Source: Planctomycetaceae bacterium (lineage in GTDB: Bacteria; Planctomycetota; Planctomycetia; Pirellulales; Pirellulaceae). Taken from it: a stretch of DNA of 64,000 nt. Of the stretch, positions 17,779 to 26,356 are shown in pieces. How positions within the stretch are numbered: position 1 is the stretch's first letter; every line of letters begins with the position of its first letter. The notes beneath the pieces are model-generated. The model saw only the letters and a program-made list of their open reading frames with translations. It was not told where the DNA came from and made no database searches. The stretch covers positions 62,001 to 126,000 of the forward strand of contig SXOA01000062.1 of the NCBI GenBank assembly GCA_005778405.1. The letters are read 5' to 3'. The position numbers and the translations under genes are program-made.

Positions 17779-18376
17779 CCGACCCCGTCTACGTCGCCAT
17801 CGGCCTTTCCGGTCTGGGCGCGCTCGGAGCGGAAGTCATTTGGACCCGCCTCTTGTCGCTGCTCATCGGGGGAACGGTTTACACTTTTTCCATTATCCTG
17901 GCGATGTTTCTGATCGGTCTGGGAATCGGCAGCAGCGCGGGTGCCTGGCTCGCGCGGGGAAGAAACCCACGGCTGCTGCTTGGGGTGTGCCAATTGCTTC
18001 TGGCGGCGGCCATTTGGTGGACGGCTTATCAACTGGCCAAGTCGCTCCATTTCTGGCCGATCGACCCCACGCTGTTGAAAAGCCCCTGGCATCAATTTCA
18101 ACTCGATATTCTCCGCTGCCTGTGGGTGATTCTACCGGCCGCCTGTTTATGGGGAGCCAGTTTCCCGCTCGCCCTCGCTGCCGTTGCCGAAAAAGGCCAG
18201 GACGCCGGCAAACTCGTCGGCGGGGTTTACGCCGCCAACACGGTCGGCGCGATTCTGGGCGCACTCGCCTTCAGCATCTTCATGATCGCCTGGATAGGGA
18301 CGCAGCGCTCTCAGCAATTGCTCATCCTGCTGGCCGCGGCGACGGCGCTGTTCGCGCTTGTCCCGCTGGTTCGGAA

Positions 18377-18449
18377 TAGTAGCCCGCACGCTCCGTGTGC
18401 GGGCACAGGGTTTCCGGAATACCGCGCTCACGGAGTGAGCGGACTACTA
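18377..18449. repeat. REP-like palindrome of the CTCACTCCGTGAGCG family, inside a gene
   Basis: TAGTAGCCCGCACGCTCCGTG on the left faces CACGGAGTGAGCGGACTACTA on the right. The same element occurs at 35770-35827 and 59391-59447, both intergenic. Here it is read through in the last part of the membrane domain (as HAPCAGTGFPEYRAHGVSG), between two membrane helices. Confidence 0.75.
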
Positions 18450-19584
18450 ACTCGCGGCGCGGCGCTTTTGGCCGCGCTCGCAGCCGCGGGCGGCTTCGCC
18501 TGGATGGTTCCACCTACGTCCGTGGAACTGATCGCTCACGGCCGCTACGTCAATAGGCAGAGCGGCGCAGCCGTCATTGTCTACCAAGGAGAGGGAATGA
18601 GCTCCTCGGTCGCTGTCGCCGTGGAAGGGGATTTGGAGGGGGACTGATCCGCACTTTTCACGTCAGCGGCAAGGTAGAAGCATCGAGCCTGCCACACGAT
18701 ATGCGGCTGCAGCGAATGCTGGGGCACATTCCGGCGCTGGTCTATCCCCAGCCTCGATCCGTGCTGGTGGTCGGCTGCGGGGCAGGGGTCACCGCGAGTT
18801 CGTTCGTGGTTCATCCTGGCGTCGAACGCATCGTCATCTGTGAGCTGGAGCCGCTGATTCCCCAGGTAGTCGCCACGTACTTTGAAGTCGAGAACCACTT
18901 TGTCATCAAGGACAGGCGCGTGGAAGTGGTCTACGACGACGCCCGCCACTACATCCTGACGACCAAGGAAAACTTCGACGTCATCACTTCCGACCCCATC
19001 CATCCCTGGGTCAAGGGAGCAGCCGTGCTGTACACCCGGGAGTATTTCGAGCTATGCAAAAAGCGGCTGAAGCCGGGAGGGGTGATTACCCAGTGGGTGC
19101 CGCTCTACGAAAGCAACGCCGAAGCGGTAAAGAGCGAAGTGGCCACTTTCTTTGAGGTCTTTCCGGAAGGGAGCGTGTGGGGAAACGACCAGGGGGGCTA
19201 CGGCTATGATACTGTGCTGCTCGGTCAGGTGGGGCCGCTGCAAATCAACGTCGACGAATTGGTAGCACGGCTCAAGAGAGAAGACCACCGGGCCGTGGTG
19301 AATTCGCTGAGCGATGTTGGCCTGGGCTCGGCTTTCGATCTGCTTTCCACTTATGCTGCCGGGGCAGGGGACCTGCGCCCCTGGCTGGCCGATGCTCAGA
19401 TCAATCGCGACCGAAACCTCCGCTTGCAGTACCTGGCGGGGATGGCAGCCAGTGACTACAGCGAAGGGGCCATCTTCCGCGAGATTCTCAGCCATCGGAA
19501 GTATCCCAAGCAAGTCTTCGGGGCGTCTGCCACCACCACAGAGGAGTTGAAGAAGCGGCTGCCACAGAAATCTCCCACCTCGCC

Positions 19585-20351
19585 ATGATCGCGTTCACGC
19601 ATCTGCCGTCACCGAACATGCAAGCGTGCGAGCGGACCTTTGTCCCCCACGTCTCGATTGACCTCGCACTGGCCAGGCAGCAACACGCCGCGTACTGCCA
19701 GGCGCTCGCCGATTGCGGCATCAAAGTGCGGACGCTTGATATCAACTCGGCGCTGCCCGACTGCACGTTCATTGAAGATTCGGCCGTCGTGCTGGACGAA
19801 GTGGCGATTGTTTGCTCTATGGGAACCGTCTCACGACAACCCGAGCCAGTTGGCATTGAAGCAGTGCTACAGGAATACCGCCCAATCGAGAGAATCCTGC
19901 CTCCAGCCACGCTGGAAGGAGGAGACGTCCTCCGCATCGGCCGCCGACTGCTTGTCGGCCAGTCCAGCCGCACCAATGCTGCGGGGATTGCCGCTTTGCG
20001 GGCCATCGCCGGACGTTTTGGCTACGCCGTCACCTCCGTTCCCGTTCACGGCAGCCTGCACCTGAAGACGGCCTGCACTGCTGTTCCCGATGGCCGCTTG
20101 CTCGTCAATCCGGCCTGGGTTGATGTTCGTTCCCTGCGGAATTCGACCTGATTCAAATTCCCGCCGAGGAACCTTGGGGAGGCAACATCTGCCTCGCCGG
20201 CGAAACGGTGCTGCTTCCCGCCAAGCATCGTCTAACCGCGAGCCTCATTTCGGAGCTGGGATTCGCGGTTAGGCCTGTGGAAATCGCGGAGTTTTCCAAG
20301 GCGGAAGAGAGCGTCACCTGCCTTAGCCTGATTTTCGAGGAAGTTTCTTGA
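19585..20351 (+). pseudogene. Dimethylargininase (DDAH)-like amidinohydrolase, frameshifted
   Basis: The first frame (19585-20151) has the guanidino-group-modifying enzyme motifs in order: CTFIEDSAVVLDEVAIV (substrate Asp/Glu), EGGDVLRIG, VGQSSRTNAAGI, GSLHLKTACT with the catalytic His, and LVNPAWVDV. The expected continuation, FDLIQIPAEEPWGGNICLAG and the catalytic-Cys motif SVTCLSLIF, lies in another frame from 20139 to 20351. One base is therefore missing or extra near 20131-20139; without correction the catalytic Cys is lost. The start ATG overlaps the stop of the preceding gene (ATGA), so they are translationally coupled. Natural substrates of the family are methylarginines; a related guanidino compound is possible. 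Confidence 0.75.
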
Positions 20352-20489
20352 AAAACCTTGGACAACCCGGAACTTTCCGGCCAGAATCTGGTTGAACCCG
20401 ATTGGGGAAGTCGCCTAGGTCGTTCGACTTGGCCTCCAGCGACTGAAAAAGCGCCTGGCGCACACTTCAAATCTGACGAAGGGGAATCT

Positions 20490-21257
20490 ATGAAAAGCTT
20501 GATTCGCATGACGATGGTGCTGGGCCTGGTGCTTTGCGTCGCCACGGCTCTGATGGCTCAACCGCCCGGTGGCGGCCGCGGGCGTGGTGGACAAGGGGGT
20601 CAGGGAGGCCGTGGAGGGTTTGGCGGGGGAGGCTTCGGTGGTGGTAGCCGCAGTGGGCTATCACTCCTCTCGGATGAAGCCGTCAAAAAGGACCTGGGCA
20701 TCACCGACGACCAGATCAAGAAGCTGGAAGAATTCCAAACCAAGTCTCGCACGGAAATGCAAGCCGCTTTCCAGGGCCTGCGCGATCTATCCGCCGAAGA
20801 GCGGACTGCCAAGTTCCAGGAACTCCAGAAGAAGTCCGCGGAGATGTCCGCCGCGGCGGAAAGAGAAATCCTGCTTCCCAAGCAGATCGAACGCCTCAAG
20901 CAAATCGGCGTGCAGTCCCGCCTCGGACGCGGCAACCTTGTCGATGGATTGACGAGTGAGCAATTGGCCAAGGATCTCGGCATCACCGACTCCCAGAAAG
21001 AAGCCCTCAAGAAGGCCCAGGAGGAAGCCGATGCGGACATGCAGGCGGGAATCACTAAACTTCGCGAAGCGGCTCGGCAGAAAGTCTTGGGTGTCCTCTC
21101 CCCCGACCAGCAGGCCAAGCTCAAGAGCCTCTCCGGCGAAACCATCACCTTGACCCGCGGCGGCGGCCGGGGTGGACCTGGCGGAACCGGCACGCGCGGG
21201 GGTGCCGGCGGCCGGCCCGGTGGAGCCCCGCTCACCCGTCCCCCCCAAGGGGATTAG
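20490..21257 (+). CDS. Secreted Gly-rich protein with two Spy/CpxP-like helical modules
   Basis: 255 residues. Signal peptide KSLIRMTMVLGLVLCVATALMAQ, a Gly/Arg-rich low-complexity linker (GGGRGRGGQGGQGG), then two similar helical modules: LLSDEAVKKDLGITDDQIKKL and LTSEQLAKDLGITDSQKEALKKA, each followed by a long charged helix, and a Gly-rich tail. The repeated LG-ITDxQ pattern resembles the LTxxQ motif of periplasmic Spy/CpxP chaperone-like proteins and is common in planctomycetes. AAGGGGA lies before the ATG. A hairpin with short T-tract follows the stop. Confidence 0.75.
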   Translation: MKSLIRMTMVLGLVLCVATALMAQPPGGGRGRGGQGGQGGRGGFGGGGFGGGSRSGLSLLSDEAVKKDLGITDDQIKKLEEFQTKSRTEMQAAFQGLRDLSAEERTAKFQELQKKSAEMSAAAEREILLPKQIERLKQIGVQSRLGRGNLVDGLTSEQLAKDLGITDSQKEALKKAQEEADADMQAGITKLREAARQKVLGVLSPDQQAKLKSLSGETITLTRGGGRGGPGGTGTRGGAGGRPGGAPLTRPPQGD

Positions 21258-21304
21258 TTGCGGCGGCTGAATCGCACAACCAATCGAGGCTTCATCGCCC
21301 AAAC

Positions 21305-21334
21305 AGAAAGTCCGCCCACCAGCGGGCTTTCTTC
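21305..21334 (+). terminator. Rho-independent terminator (weak T tract)
   Basis: AGAAAGTCCGC pairs with GCGGGCTTTCT (one T-G) around CCACCA, ending in TTCG. The stem includes its own T run in the right arm, as often seen for overlapping terminators. Confidence 0.7.
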
Positions 21335-21471
21335 GTTTATGGAGGCTAGTGCGGCTCCCGTGACCGATGTGAACCGTTACTTCCGCCCCTCGACAAACTA
21401 CCCCCAATCTGCGATAAAGCTTGGTTCATCAATGCCTGTAAACGTCCTTCCTGCCATCACTTACCAGAAGC

Positions 21472-21756
21472 ATGCCCACCACCTCCAGCGCCAAGAAACG
21501 CCATCGCCAAAGCCTCGAGCGCCGCGCAAAAAACCGGGCCACCAAGTCGGCCTTGAAGACCCAGATCAAGAAAGTCCGCGAAGCGGCCAAGGCCGGCGAT
21601 GCCGCCAAGGCCGATGCCGAGTTCCGCCTGGTCTCCAAGAAGCTCGACCGAGCAGGCACCAAGCGGGTCATCCACCCCAACGTCGCCAGCCGCACCAAGA
21701 GCCGGCTATCGCATTTGCTCAAGATTTCCAAGCAGCCGGCGGCCGCAAAGGCGTAA
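21472..21756 (+). CDS. rpsT: 30S ribosomal protein S20 (bS20)
   Basis: 94 residues, near the family length (~87). Opens MPTTSSAKKRHRQSLERRAKNR, matching the usual S20 N-terminus (SAKKR, RR..N), with long basic helices TKSALKTQIKKVREAAKAG and a C-terminal IHPNVASRTKSRLSHLL, the RKxSRL-type helix that contacts 16S rRNA. Binds the 5' domain of 16S rRNA in the small subunit. Its TAA overlaps the ATG of a secreted cytochrome-type gene. Confidence 0.93.
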   Translation: MPTTSSAKKRHRQSLERRAKNRATKSALKTQIKKVREAAKAGDAAKADAEFRLVSKKLDRAGTKRVIHPNVASRTKSRLSHLLKISKQPAAAKA

Positions 21757-23069
21757 TGGGAGCAGAGATGGGGAACGCAACACTAGCCCGACGCGCAAGC
21801 GAGGGAAATAGTCGTCGCGCTTCCTCGCGGAATTCTCCCTCGCTTGCGCGTCGGGCTAGTGTTCTTGTAATAGCCGTTTTGATTCTGCACTCACTGAGTG
21901 CTATAGCTCCCGCCGCCGATTCCGCGCTCGACCTCTTCCGCCAGCGGATCACGCCGATCCTGCAAGCCAAAAACCCGTCTTCGTGCAGCGAGTGCCATTT
22001 GAGCGGCGTCGATCTCAAAGACTACATCGGCAAGACGCAGGAAGAAACGTTCGCCGCGCTCCGGGACGCTGGACTGGTGGATGTGAAGAAGCCTGCCCAG
22101 TCGAAGCTGCTGGCCTTCATCGCCCGCAAACCGGCGAAGACCAGCCTGGTCAGCGACAAGGTGCGGCAGCAGGAGTATGACGCATTCAAGGCCTGGATCG
22201 AGGCCGCGTCCAAGGATCCCAAACTGGCAGCAGCGAAAACGGGCGACGCGAACCTCGGTCCCAGCGTTGATGACGAAGTCATTCGCCACGCCCGCAAGGA
22301 CCAAGTGCTGGCCTCGTTTCTGGACAACGTCTGGTCCGAAGTCGGTCGCTGTGCGGCTTGCCATTCTCCGGACCGGAATCAAAAGCAAGTGAAGGAGCAC
22401 GGAGCGAAGGTGAGCTGGATCAAGCTCCGCGATCCGCAGGGAACGCTCGACGACCTGCTCACCACGGGCATCATCGACGCCGAAGCCCCCGAGCAAAGCC
22501 TGCTACTCATGAAGCCGACGAACCAGGTCAAGCATGGCGGCGGCGTGAAGCTGGTGATTGGGGACCAGACTTACAAACAGTTCCGGGCGTTCATCGAGGA
22601 CTATGCGGCGTCGTCTGCCGGAAAGTACAAGACCGCCAAGGACTTGCCCCAGGAGCGGGTCGAAGCATCAGCCGTCACCGACATCTGGTTCAAACTGGAA
22701 GGAGTTCCTCCGAAGTTCGACCAGCAGCTCTTGCAGGTCGATCTGTACCGCTGGGACGAGAAGACAAAAAACTGGTCACAGGACCGCTGGGCCACGGGCG
22801 ACAGGCAGGTGTTTGGCAAGGGGCAACTCTGGCAGCAACACCTGAGCGTCACTGCTCCGCGGAATTCTTCCCGAGCTAAGGAAGTTGCCGAAAAGCCGAC
22901 CCTTCCTGCCGGAAAATACCTCGCCAAGATTTACATCGACCAGGCCGGAAAACTGCAGAAGGACTATCAAGCAGTACTGGGCGAAGGCGATTTCGTCGGC
23001 CAGTTCGAGTTCGACAGCAAATGGCCGGCGGGTTATGGGGCCATGACGAGCGTGCGGTTTCCCAAGTAG
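21756..23069 (+). CDS. Exported diheme cytochrome c-like protein
   Basis: 437 residues. After the signal peptide (VLVIAVLILHSLSAIAPAAD, ~36-55) come two CxxCH heme motifs: C77SECH and C199AACH, with spacer domains typical of planctomycete cytochrome c-like proteins (LDLFRQRITPILQAKNPSSCSECHLSG). The C-terminal ~180 residues, LEGVPPKFDQQLLQVDLYRWDEKT and YLAKIYIDQAGKLQKDY, form a beta domain I do not recognise. Met1 overlaps the stop of rpsT (TAATG). The first 35 residues, including LARRASEG and SLARRAS, are encoded by a perfect inverted repeat, so the n-region of the signal is repeat-derived or the true start lies further in. Confidence 0.8.
   Translation: MGAEMGNATLARRASEGNSRRASSRNSPSLARRASVLVIAVLILHSLSAIAPAADSALDLFRQRITPILQAKNPSSCSECHLSGVDLKDYIGKTQEETFAALRDAGLVDVKKPAQSKLLAFIARKPAKTSLVSDKVRQQEYDAFKAWIEAASKDPKLAAAKTGDANLGPSVDDEVIRHARKDQVLASFLDNVWSEVGRCAACHSPDRNQKQVKEHGAKVSWIKLRDPQGTLDDLLTTGIIDAEAPEQSLLLMKPTNQVKHGGGVKLVIGDQTYKQFRAFIEDYAASSAGKYKTAKDLPQERVEASAVTDIWFKLEGVPPKFDQQLLQVDLYRWDEKTKNWSQDRWATGDRQVFGKGQLWQQHLSVTAPRNSSRAKEVAEKPTLPAGKYLAKIYIDQAGKLQKDYQAVLGEGDFVGQFEFDSKWPAGYGAMTSVRFPK
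21779..21863. repeat. REP-like palindrome with 28-base perfect arms, within a signal-peptide region
   Basis: ACACTAGCCCGACGCGCAAG on the left arm is matched base for base by CTTGCGCGTCGGGCTAGTGT on the right. The loop is ~29 bases. It is translated as ATLARRASEG and SLARRAS. This repeat type (CTAGCCCGACGCGCAAGCG) recurs throughout planctomycete genomes in my knowledge, and a diverged copy lies at 37896-37955. Confidence 0.85.
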
Positions 23070-23177
23070 GCCGCCACTCCCGTGGCGAGCCATCAGTGCG
23101 GACGTTGATTGGGTAAGAGAGTCGGTTGCCATTTCAGTATCAACTCTGCCGGCTCGCGAGAGGACTCGCGGCCTACT
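23070..23177. repeat. Intergenic repeat text with inverted CGCGAG arms
   Basis: The 108 bases between convergent genes contain GGCCGCCACTCCCGTGGCGAG and CTCGCGAGAGGACTCGCGGCC, whose ends pair as a large imperfect palindrome. No gene is visible; it probably separates the two transcripts. Confidence 0.4.
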
Positions 23178-23909
23178 CTACCACCTCTTGGCCCGGCGTT
23201 CGTGATCGAGCAACTGCTGCACCTGCTGGCTCGCGCCGGCACTGGACCGGTTGAGCTCCAGCACGATTTCGCAGCGGTTGGTCGGCTTGTCCTTGGCGAC
23301 AACCGGCGGCCAGGTGAGATGCAGGGTGCTGAGCGGTTTTCCCTGAACTTTTGTCATGTAGAGGCCCGCGCCGAGTGTCGGGACTGGTTTCAGACCGTAA
23401 TACTGCGTCAGGAACGCCACCAGCCGGCGCTCGTCTCCGGTGTTACCCTGAAAGGCGATTCGCTGCACGACGTGCTTCTTATCAAAGTAATAAGTGAGCG
23501 AACCAGCCAGATCATCAGGCCTCGAGCCGGTAACGAGCGGAACGCGGAGCCCTTGCAGATCGGTTTCCGCCAGGACCGTCGTAACACGGGGCCAATGGGA
23601 CGTAATCCATTGGGGCGAGACGTCAAAACGGAAAACCTCCGGGATATCGCAAACCGGCGCACCCCGGTTCGAACCGGTCGTTGGGCCGAACGACGCCAGT
23701 GATGAAGACGCGGCCCCAATCTCCCCAGGGTGGCGCAGACTTCCGGCGGCGTCGATTTTTGCCGCGGCGGGCTTCGTTTCCGTGAAGCTGGTGAGCGAAG
23801 GAATCTTGCTCCACAGATTCCCCAGCATGTTCTTGTCGAGGAGCGCATACGGGCCAACGAGGGCGGCCACAAGCAAACCGTAAAACCAGCTCGGACGATT
23901 ATTGAACAT
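23178..23909 (-). CDS. Conserved hypothetical protein with N-terminal membrane anchor
   Basis: 243 residues. Membrane segment PSWFYGLLVAALVGPYALL (6-24), a Ser/Ala-rich linker, then a compact domain: DIPEVFRFDVSPQWITSHWPRV, LQGLRVPLVTGSRPDDLAGSLTYYFDKKHVVQRIAFQG and GLKPVPTLGAGLYMTKVQG. The domain looks like those of planctomycete-only families (possibly one of the DUF66xx group), but I cannot name it securely. No catalytic motif is apparent. Divergent from the THUMP-like methyltransferase. Confidence 0.7.
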   Translation of the reverse strand: MFNNRPSWFYGLLVAALVGPYALLDKNMLGNLWSKIPSLTSFTETKPAAAKIDAAGSLRHPGEIGAASSSLASFGPTTGSNRGAPVCDIPEVFRFDVSPQWITSHWPRVTTVLAETDLQGLRVPLVTGSRPDDLAGSLTYYFDKKHVVQRIAFQGNTGDERRLVAFLTQYYGLKPVPTLGAGLYMTKVQGKPLSTLHLTWPPVVAKDKPTNRCEIVLELNRSSAGASQQVQQLLDHERRAKRW

Positions 23910-24090
23910 GACATGCTCCGCGGAAGGGTGCCGCCTCCCTGCGGAATAGGCACCCTGCGCCTTCGCGCCTGATGCTCCGTTTCATTTCATCGGCTGGCTG
24001 GGACGAATCCTTGCGGGGCAGGGGAGGGGGGAGGGTAAGCGGGGTCGGGAAGAGTTTTCGCGGCCAGGATGTTACGATTGGCAAGAGACT

Positions 24091-25284
24091 ATGACCGCAA
24101 CCACCCTTTCCGGACCCCTCCTGTGGCTCACTAGCGACGAGGCGACGCTGTATCTACGTCTGGCGGAGAGTGAATTGACGGGGAACCGCTCAAGCCTCGT
24201 TCGCCTCACCGCCAAACTCCGCAAATGTCTTTCCGCTCAGCACGTTCATCTGGTCCTGGAGCAAATCGACCTCCGCCGCCGGGCGTTGGAAAAATTCGCG
24301 GCTGCCCAGCGGATGTTCTTCACTCCCAAGGCGCTCATGCAAGCCAGCGACGAGGCCATTGCGACTTACAAAGCGGCGCGATTCCCAGCCGGTGAGAGTA
24401 ATGCCGATCTGTGCTGTGGGATTGGAGGTGATCTGCTTTCGCTTGCGGAGCAGGGGACCTGTGTTGGAGTTGACCTTGATGAATGCCTTGTACATCTGGC
24501 GGAGCGAAACTGCGCGGTGTCCGGCAGGGCAGGGGGGAGGGCCATGGTGGCCGACGCCGCGACATTTCCCGTCCAGGACTTCGCTGCCTGGCACATTGAC
24601 CCCGATCGCCGCCCGAGCGGCAAGCGAACGACTCAAGTTGAATTCTATGAGCCGCCACTGGAAGTGCTGGAAGGACTGTTGACCAAAAATCCCCATGCCG
24701 CCATCAAGCTCGCCCCGGCTGCCGAATTGCCGGCGGACTGGGAAGGGGCCGAGCGAGAATGGCTGCAAAGCCGCGGCGAATGCCGTCAGCAAGTGGCGTG
24801 GTTGGGCTCACTGGCTCGGCATCCGGGTGACCAAGCAGCCACGATTGTCGATTGCCCAGGGAGTCCGCGGACGGTGCGGGGCAGGAGGGAGGGGCCGGTT
24901 CATGTTGCGGAAAAAATTGGCTCTTATGTTTACGAACCTGCCGCCGCGGTGCTGGCTGCCCGCCTTGCGTACGTTCTGTGCGAACAGCACAATATCGCGG
25001 CAGTCTCCAGCAGAGCCATGTATCTGACCGGCGATGGCCCGATCCACGACGCCGCGCTCGCCGGTTTCGAGGTCAAAGAAATTCTGCCTCTCGATGAGCG
25101 GCAGGTCAAAGCCTGGCTCCGCCAGCGGGGTATCGGCAGGCTCGAAGTGAAGAAGCGCGGTTGCGACGTGGAGCCGGAGAAGTTGCGGCAGCGGCTCGGC
25201 GGACAGGGAGACGAAGCGGCGACGCTGCTGATTTGTCCGCTAGGTGGAAAGATCCAGGCCATTATCGCGCGGCGCGTGGGGTAG
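24091..25284 (+). CDS. THUMP-like domain class I methyltransferase
   Basis: 397 residues. Helical N-terminal ~85 residues, then a SAM-binding core: ADLCCGIGGDLLSLAEQGTCVGVDLDECLVHLAERN (motif I, with the acidic residue ending strand 2), AMVADAATFPVQ (acidic residue), and AAWHIDPDRRPSGKRT. The C-terminal ~85 residues, AAVSSRAMYLTGDGPIHD, LPLDERQVKAWLRQRGIGRLEVKKRG and LLICPLGGKIQAIIARRV, match the THUMP-like domain that ends this family. RNA is the presumed substrate, but the target is not established. Two insertions of the GGGCAGGGG-type motif are read as GRAGGRA and GRREG. The stop lies within a GTGGGGTAG-type repeat. Confidence 0.85.
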   Translation: MTATTLSGPLLWLTSDEATLYLRLAESELTGNRSSLVRLTAKLRKCLSAQHVHLVLEQIDLRRRALEKFAAAQRMFFTPKALMQASDEAIATYKAARFPAGESNADLCCGIGGDLLSLAEQGTCVGVDLDECLVHLAERNCAVSGRAGGRAMVADAATFPVQDFAAWHIDPDRRPSGKRTTQVEFYEPPLEVLEGLLTKNPHAAIKLAPAAELPADWEGAEREWLQSRGECRQQVAWLGSLARHPGDQAATIVDCPGSPRTVRGRREGPVHVAEKIGSYVYEPAAAVLAARLAYVLCEQHNIAAVSSRAMYLTGDGPIHDAALAGFEVKEILPLDERQVKAWLRQRGIGRLEVKKRGCDVEPEKLRQRLGGQGDEAATLLICPLGGKIQAIIARRVG

Positions 25285-25338
25285 ACTTCCAGCCTGCCCA
25301 TGAAAAACCGAACTGGGCAGGCTGGAAGCCTACCCCAC
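25276..25338. repeat. REP-like palindrome, CTTCCAGCCTGCCC family, copy 1
   Basis: GTGGGGTAGACTTCCAGCC and its reverse complement flank 15 bases; the stop codon of the methyltransferase lies in the left arm. Further copies are at 33631-33692, 34461-34551, 44605-44627 (one arm) and 52693-52791. Confidence 0.85.
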
Positions 25339-25341
25339 TTT

Positions 25342-25815
25342 CTACTTCAACCGCTCAAACCGCATCGCGCCCAAATTGGCGACTTCCGTCTTCAGGGGCA
25401 TTAAAAAGGCATCGTCGCTTTCGAACATCAAGACGGCATCGGTCGCTTTGCCGCTGGCTTCGACCGTCTTGATCGTGATCTGGTCGTCCTTGACTTCCAC
25501 CACTTCCCAGGCCGCTTCACTTTCATACGGCTGACCGTCGTGCTGCACTCCGGCTATGATCAATCGTCCATCCGACTGGAATTCCATCCCCATCGTCGTC
25601 GCTCGCAACTTTGCCACCTTATCCAGCGACAGTTGCTTCACGCCTTCCTCGTCCAGAACCATCTGCCCCTGCCACTGTCCCTGCAAGAGCTGCTCGGGGG
25701 TGACCGTTTTCTCCGTCCGCGCCACTGGTTTTTCCGCCGTGCCGCTGCCGCATCCGGCCAGAGCCAAAGGAGCGGCGACCAAGAGCGCAAGAACCATCCG
25801 TGAAATGCAAGGCAT
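25342..25815 (-). CDS. Lipoprotein, lipocalin-like small domain (paralogue 1)
   Basis: 157 residues. Signal peptide with lipobox LALAGC (Cys22 region), then a linker and a ~110-residue beta domain: LLQGQWQGQMVLDEEG, MGMEFQSDGRLIIAG, AWEVVEVKDDQITIKTVEA, AVLMFESDDAFLMPL. The pattern W-x-G...F..DG...L..W.V resembles lipocalin-like lipoproteins. The next gene upstream encodes a paralogue with the same order of elements. Probably both lie in the envelope and bind a small ligand or protein; function unknown. Confidence 0.75.
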   Translation of the reverse strand: MPCISRMVLALLVAAPLALAGCGSGTAEKPVARTEKTVTPEQLLQGQWQGQMVLDEEGVKQLSLDKVAKLRATTMGMEFQSDGRLIIAGVQHDGQPYESEAAWEVVEVKDDQITIKTVEASGKATDAVLMFESDDAFLMPLKTEVANLGAMRFERLK

Positions 25816-25854
25816 GGCGATCCTCCGTGATCGTGTTCGTAAAACGTGCAGGAC

Positions 25855-26265
25855 TCATTTAGCCCGCGAAAAGCTGAGCTTGATATCCTTGAGCCCTTCC
25901 GATGCGACGAAGGGAATCGTAGTGAAGTGGTCGTTGTCCGTAAACTCCAAACGGGACTCATTTTCGGTTCCCCCCGTGGCCTTCATGGCGACGACCAGCG
26001 TTTGTCCATCGACCTTCACGAATCGCCAGGTTCCCGCAAAGGCTTGTTCACCCAGCGGGGTCTTAAAGGTCAAAGAGAAATTCCCATCCTGTTTGAATTC
26101 CGAATCCCCTTTCGTCGCTGCAGCCGCCATGGCCATCAGTGGGTTGGAGCCGCCGCTAGCAGTTAGTTGCCATTTCCCGAGCAACTTCGCGGAGGGGTCG
26201 CTGCAACCGGTCAGAAAGCAAGCAGCCAGGAGAGCAGCAAACGCAAGCAGGGTACGGGGAATCAT
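25855..26265 (-). CDS. Lipoprotein, lipocalin-like small domain (paralogue 2)
   Basis: 136 residues. Signal peptide with lipobox FLTGC, then LLGKWQLTASGG, FKQDGNFSLTFKTPLG, GTWRFVKVDGQTLVVAM and RLEFTDNDHFTTI: the same strand order as paralogue 1, 39 bases downstream. A TTG start at 26271 is possible, but the ATG at 26265 has GGAA at a suitable distance. Likely one operon with paralogue 1 and perhaps the next gene upstream. Confidence 0.75.
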   Translation of the reverse strand: MIPRTLLAFAALLAACFLTGCSDPSAKLLGKWQLTASGGSNPLMAMAAAATKGDSEFKQDGNFSLTFKTPLGEQAFAGTWRFVKVDGQTLVVAMKATGGTENESRLEFTDNDHFTTIPFVASEGLKDIKLSFSRAK

Positions 26266-26356
26266 GGGCAATTTCCAGAAAAGTAGATGTCAAATATTAC
26301 GGGCCGGAATTTATCGCAGCCGGCGGCAATCGACAAGCACAACGAACGCTAGCAGC

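Larger units (their letters stand above)
17058..19588 (+). pseudogene. Membrane spermidine-synthase-like protein, frameshifted
   Basis: Two frames together encode one ~840-residue protein of the membrane-fused spermine/spermidine synthase family. Part 1 (to 18647) has about 12 membrane segments in two halves, opening LLFVGSGCAALIYEIVWFQLL and with LGALGAEVIWTRLLSLLIGG in the second half. Part 2 (from ~18645, ATG at 18701) is the Rossmann methyltransferase-like domain: RSVLVVGCGAGVTASSF, RIVICELEPLIPQVV, VVYDDARHYIL, FDVITSDPIHPW. The join FHVSGKVEASS-PHDMRLQRMLGHI is in the second frame, so one base is lost or gained in the G-rich stretch 18626-18644. Two inverted repeats lie inside part 1. 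A sequencing error cannot be excluded; the start at 17058 has AGGAA upstream. Confidence 0.75.

Noticed and set aside
20139-20151. TGA at the end of the first DDAH frame as a second Sec codon
   Set aside because: The conserved continuation lies in a different frame, so a frameshift, not read-through, explains it.
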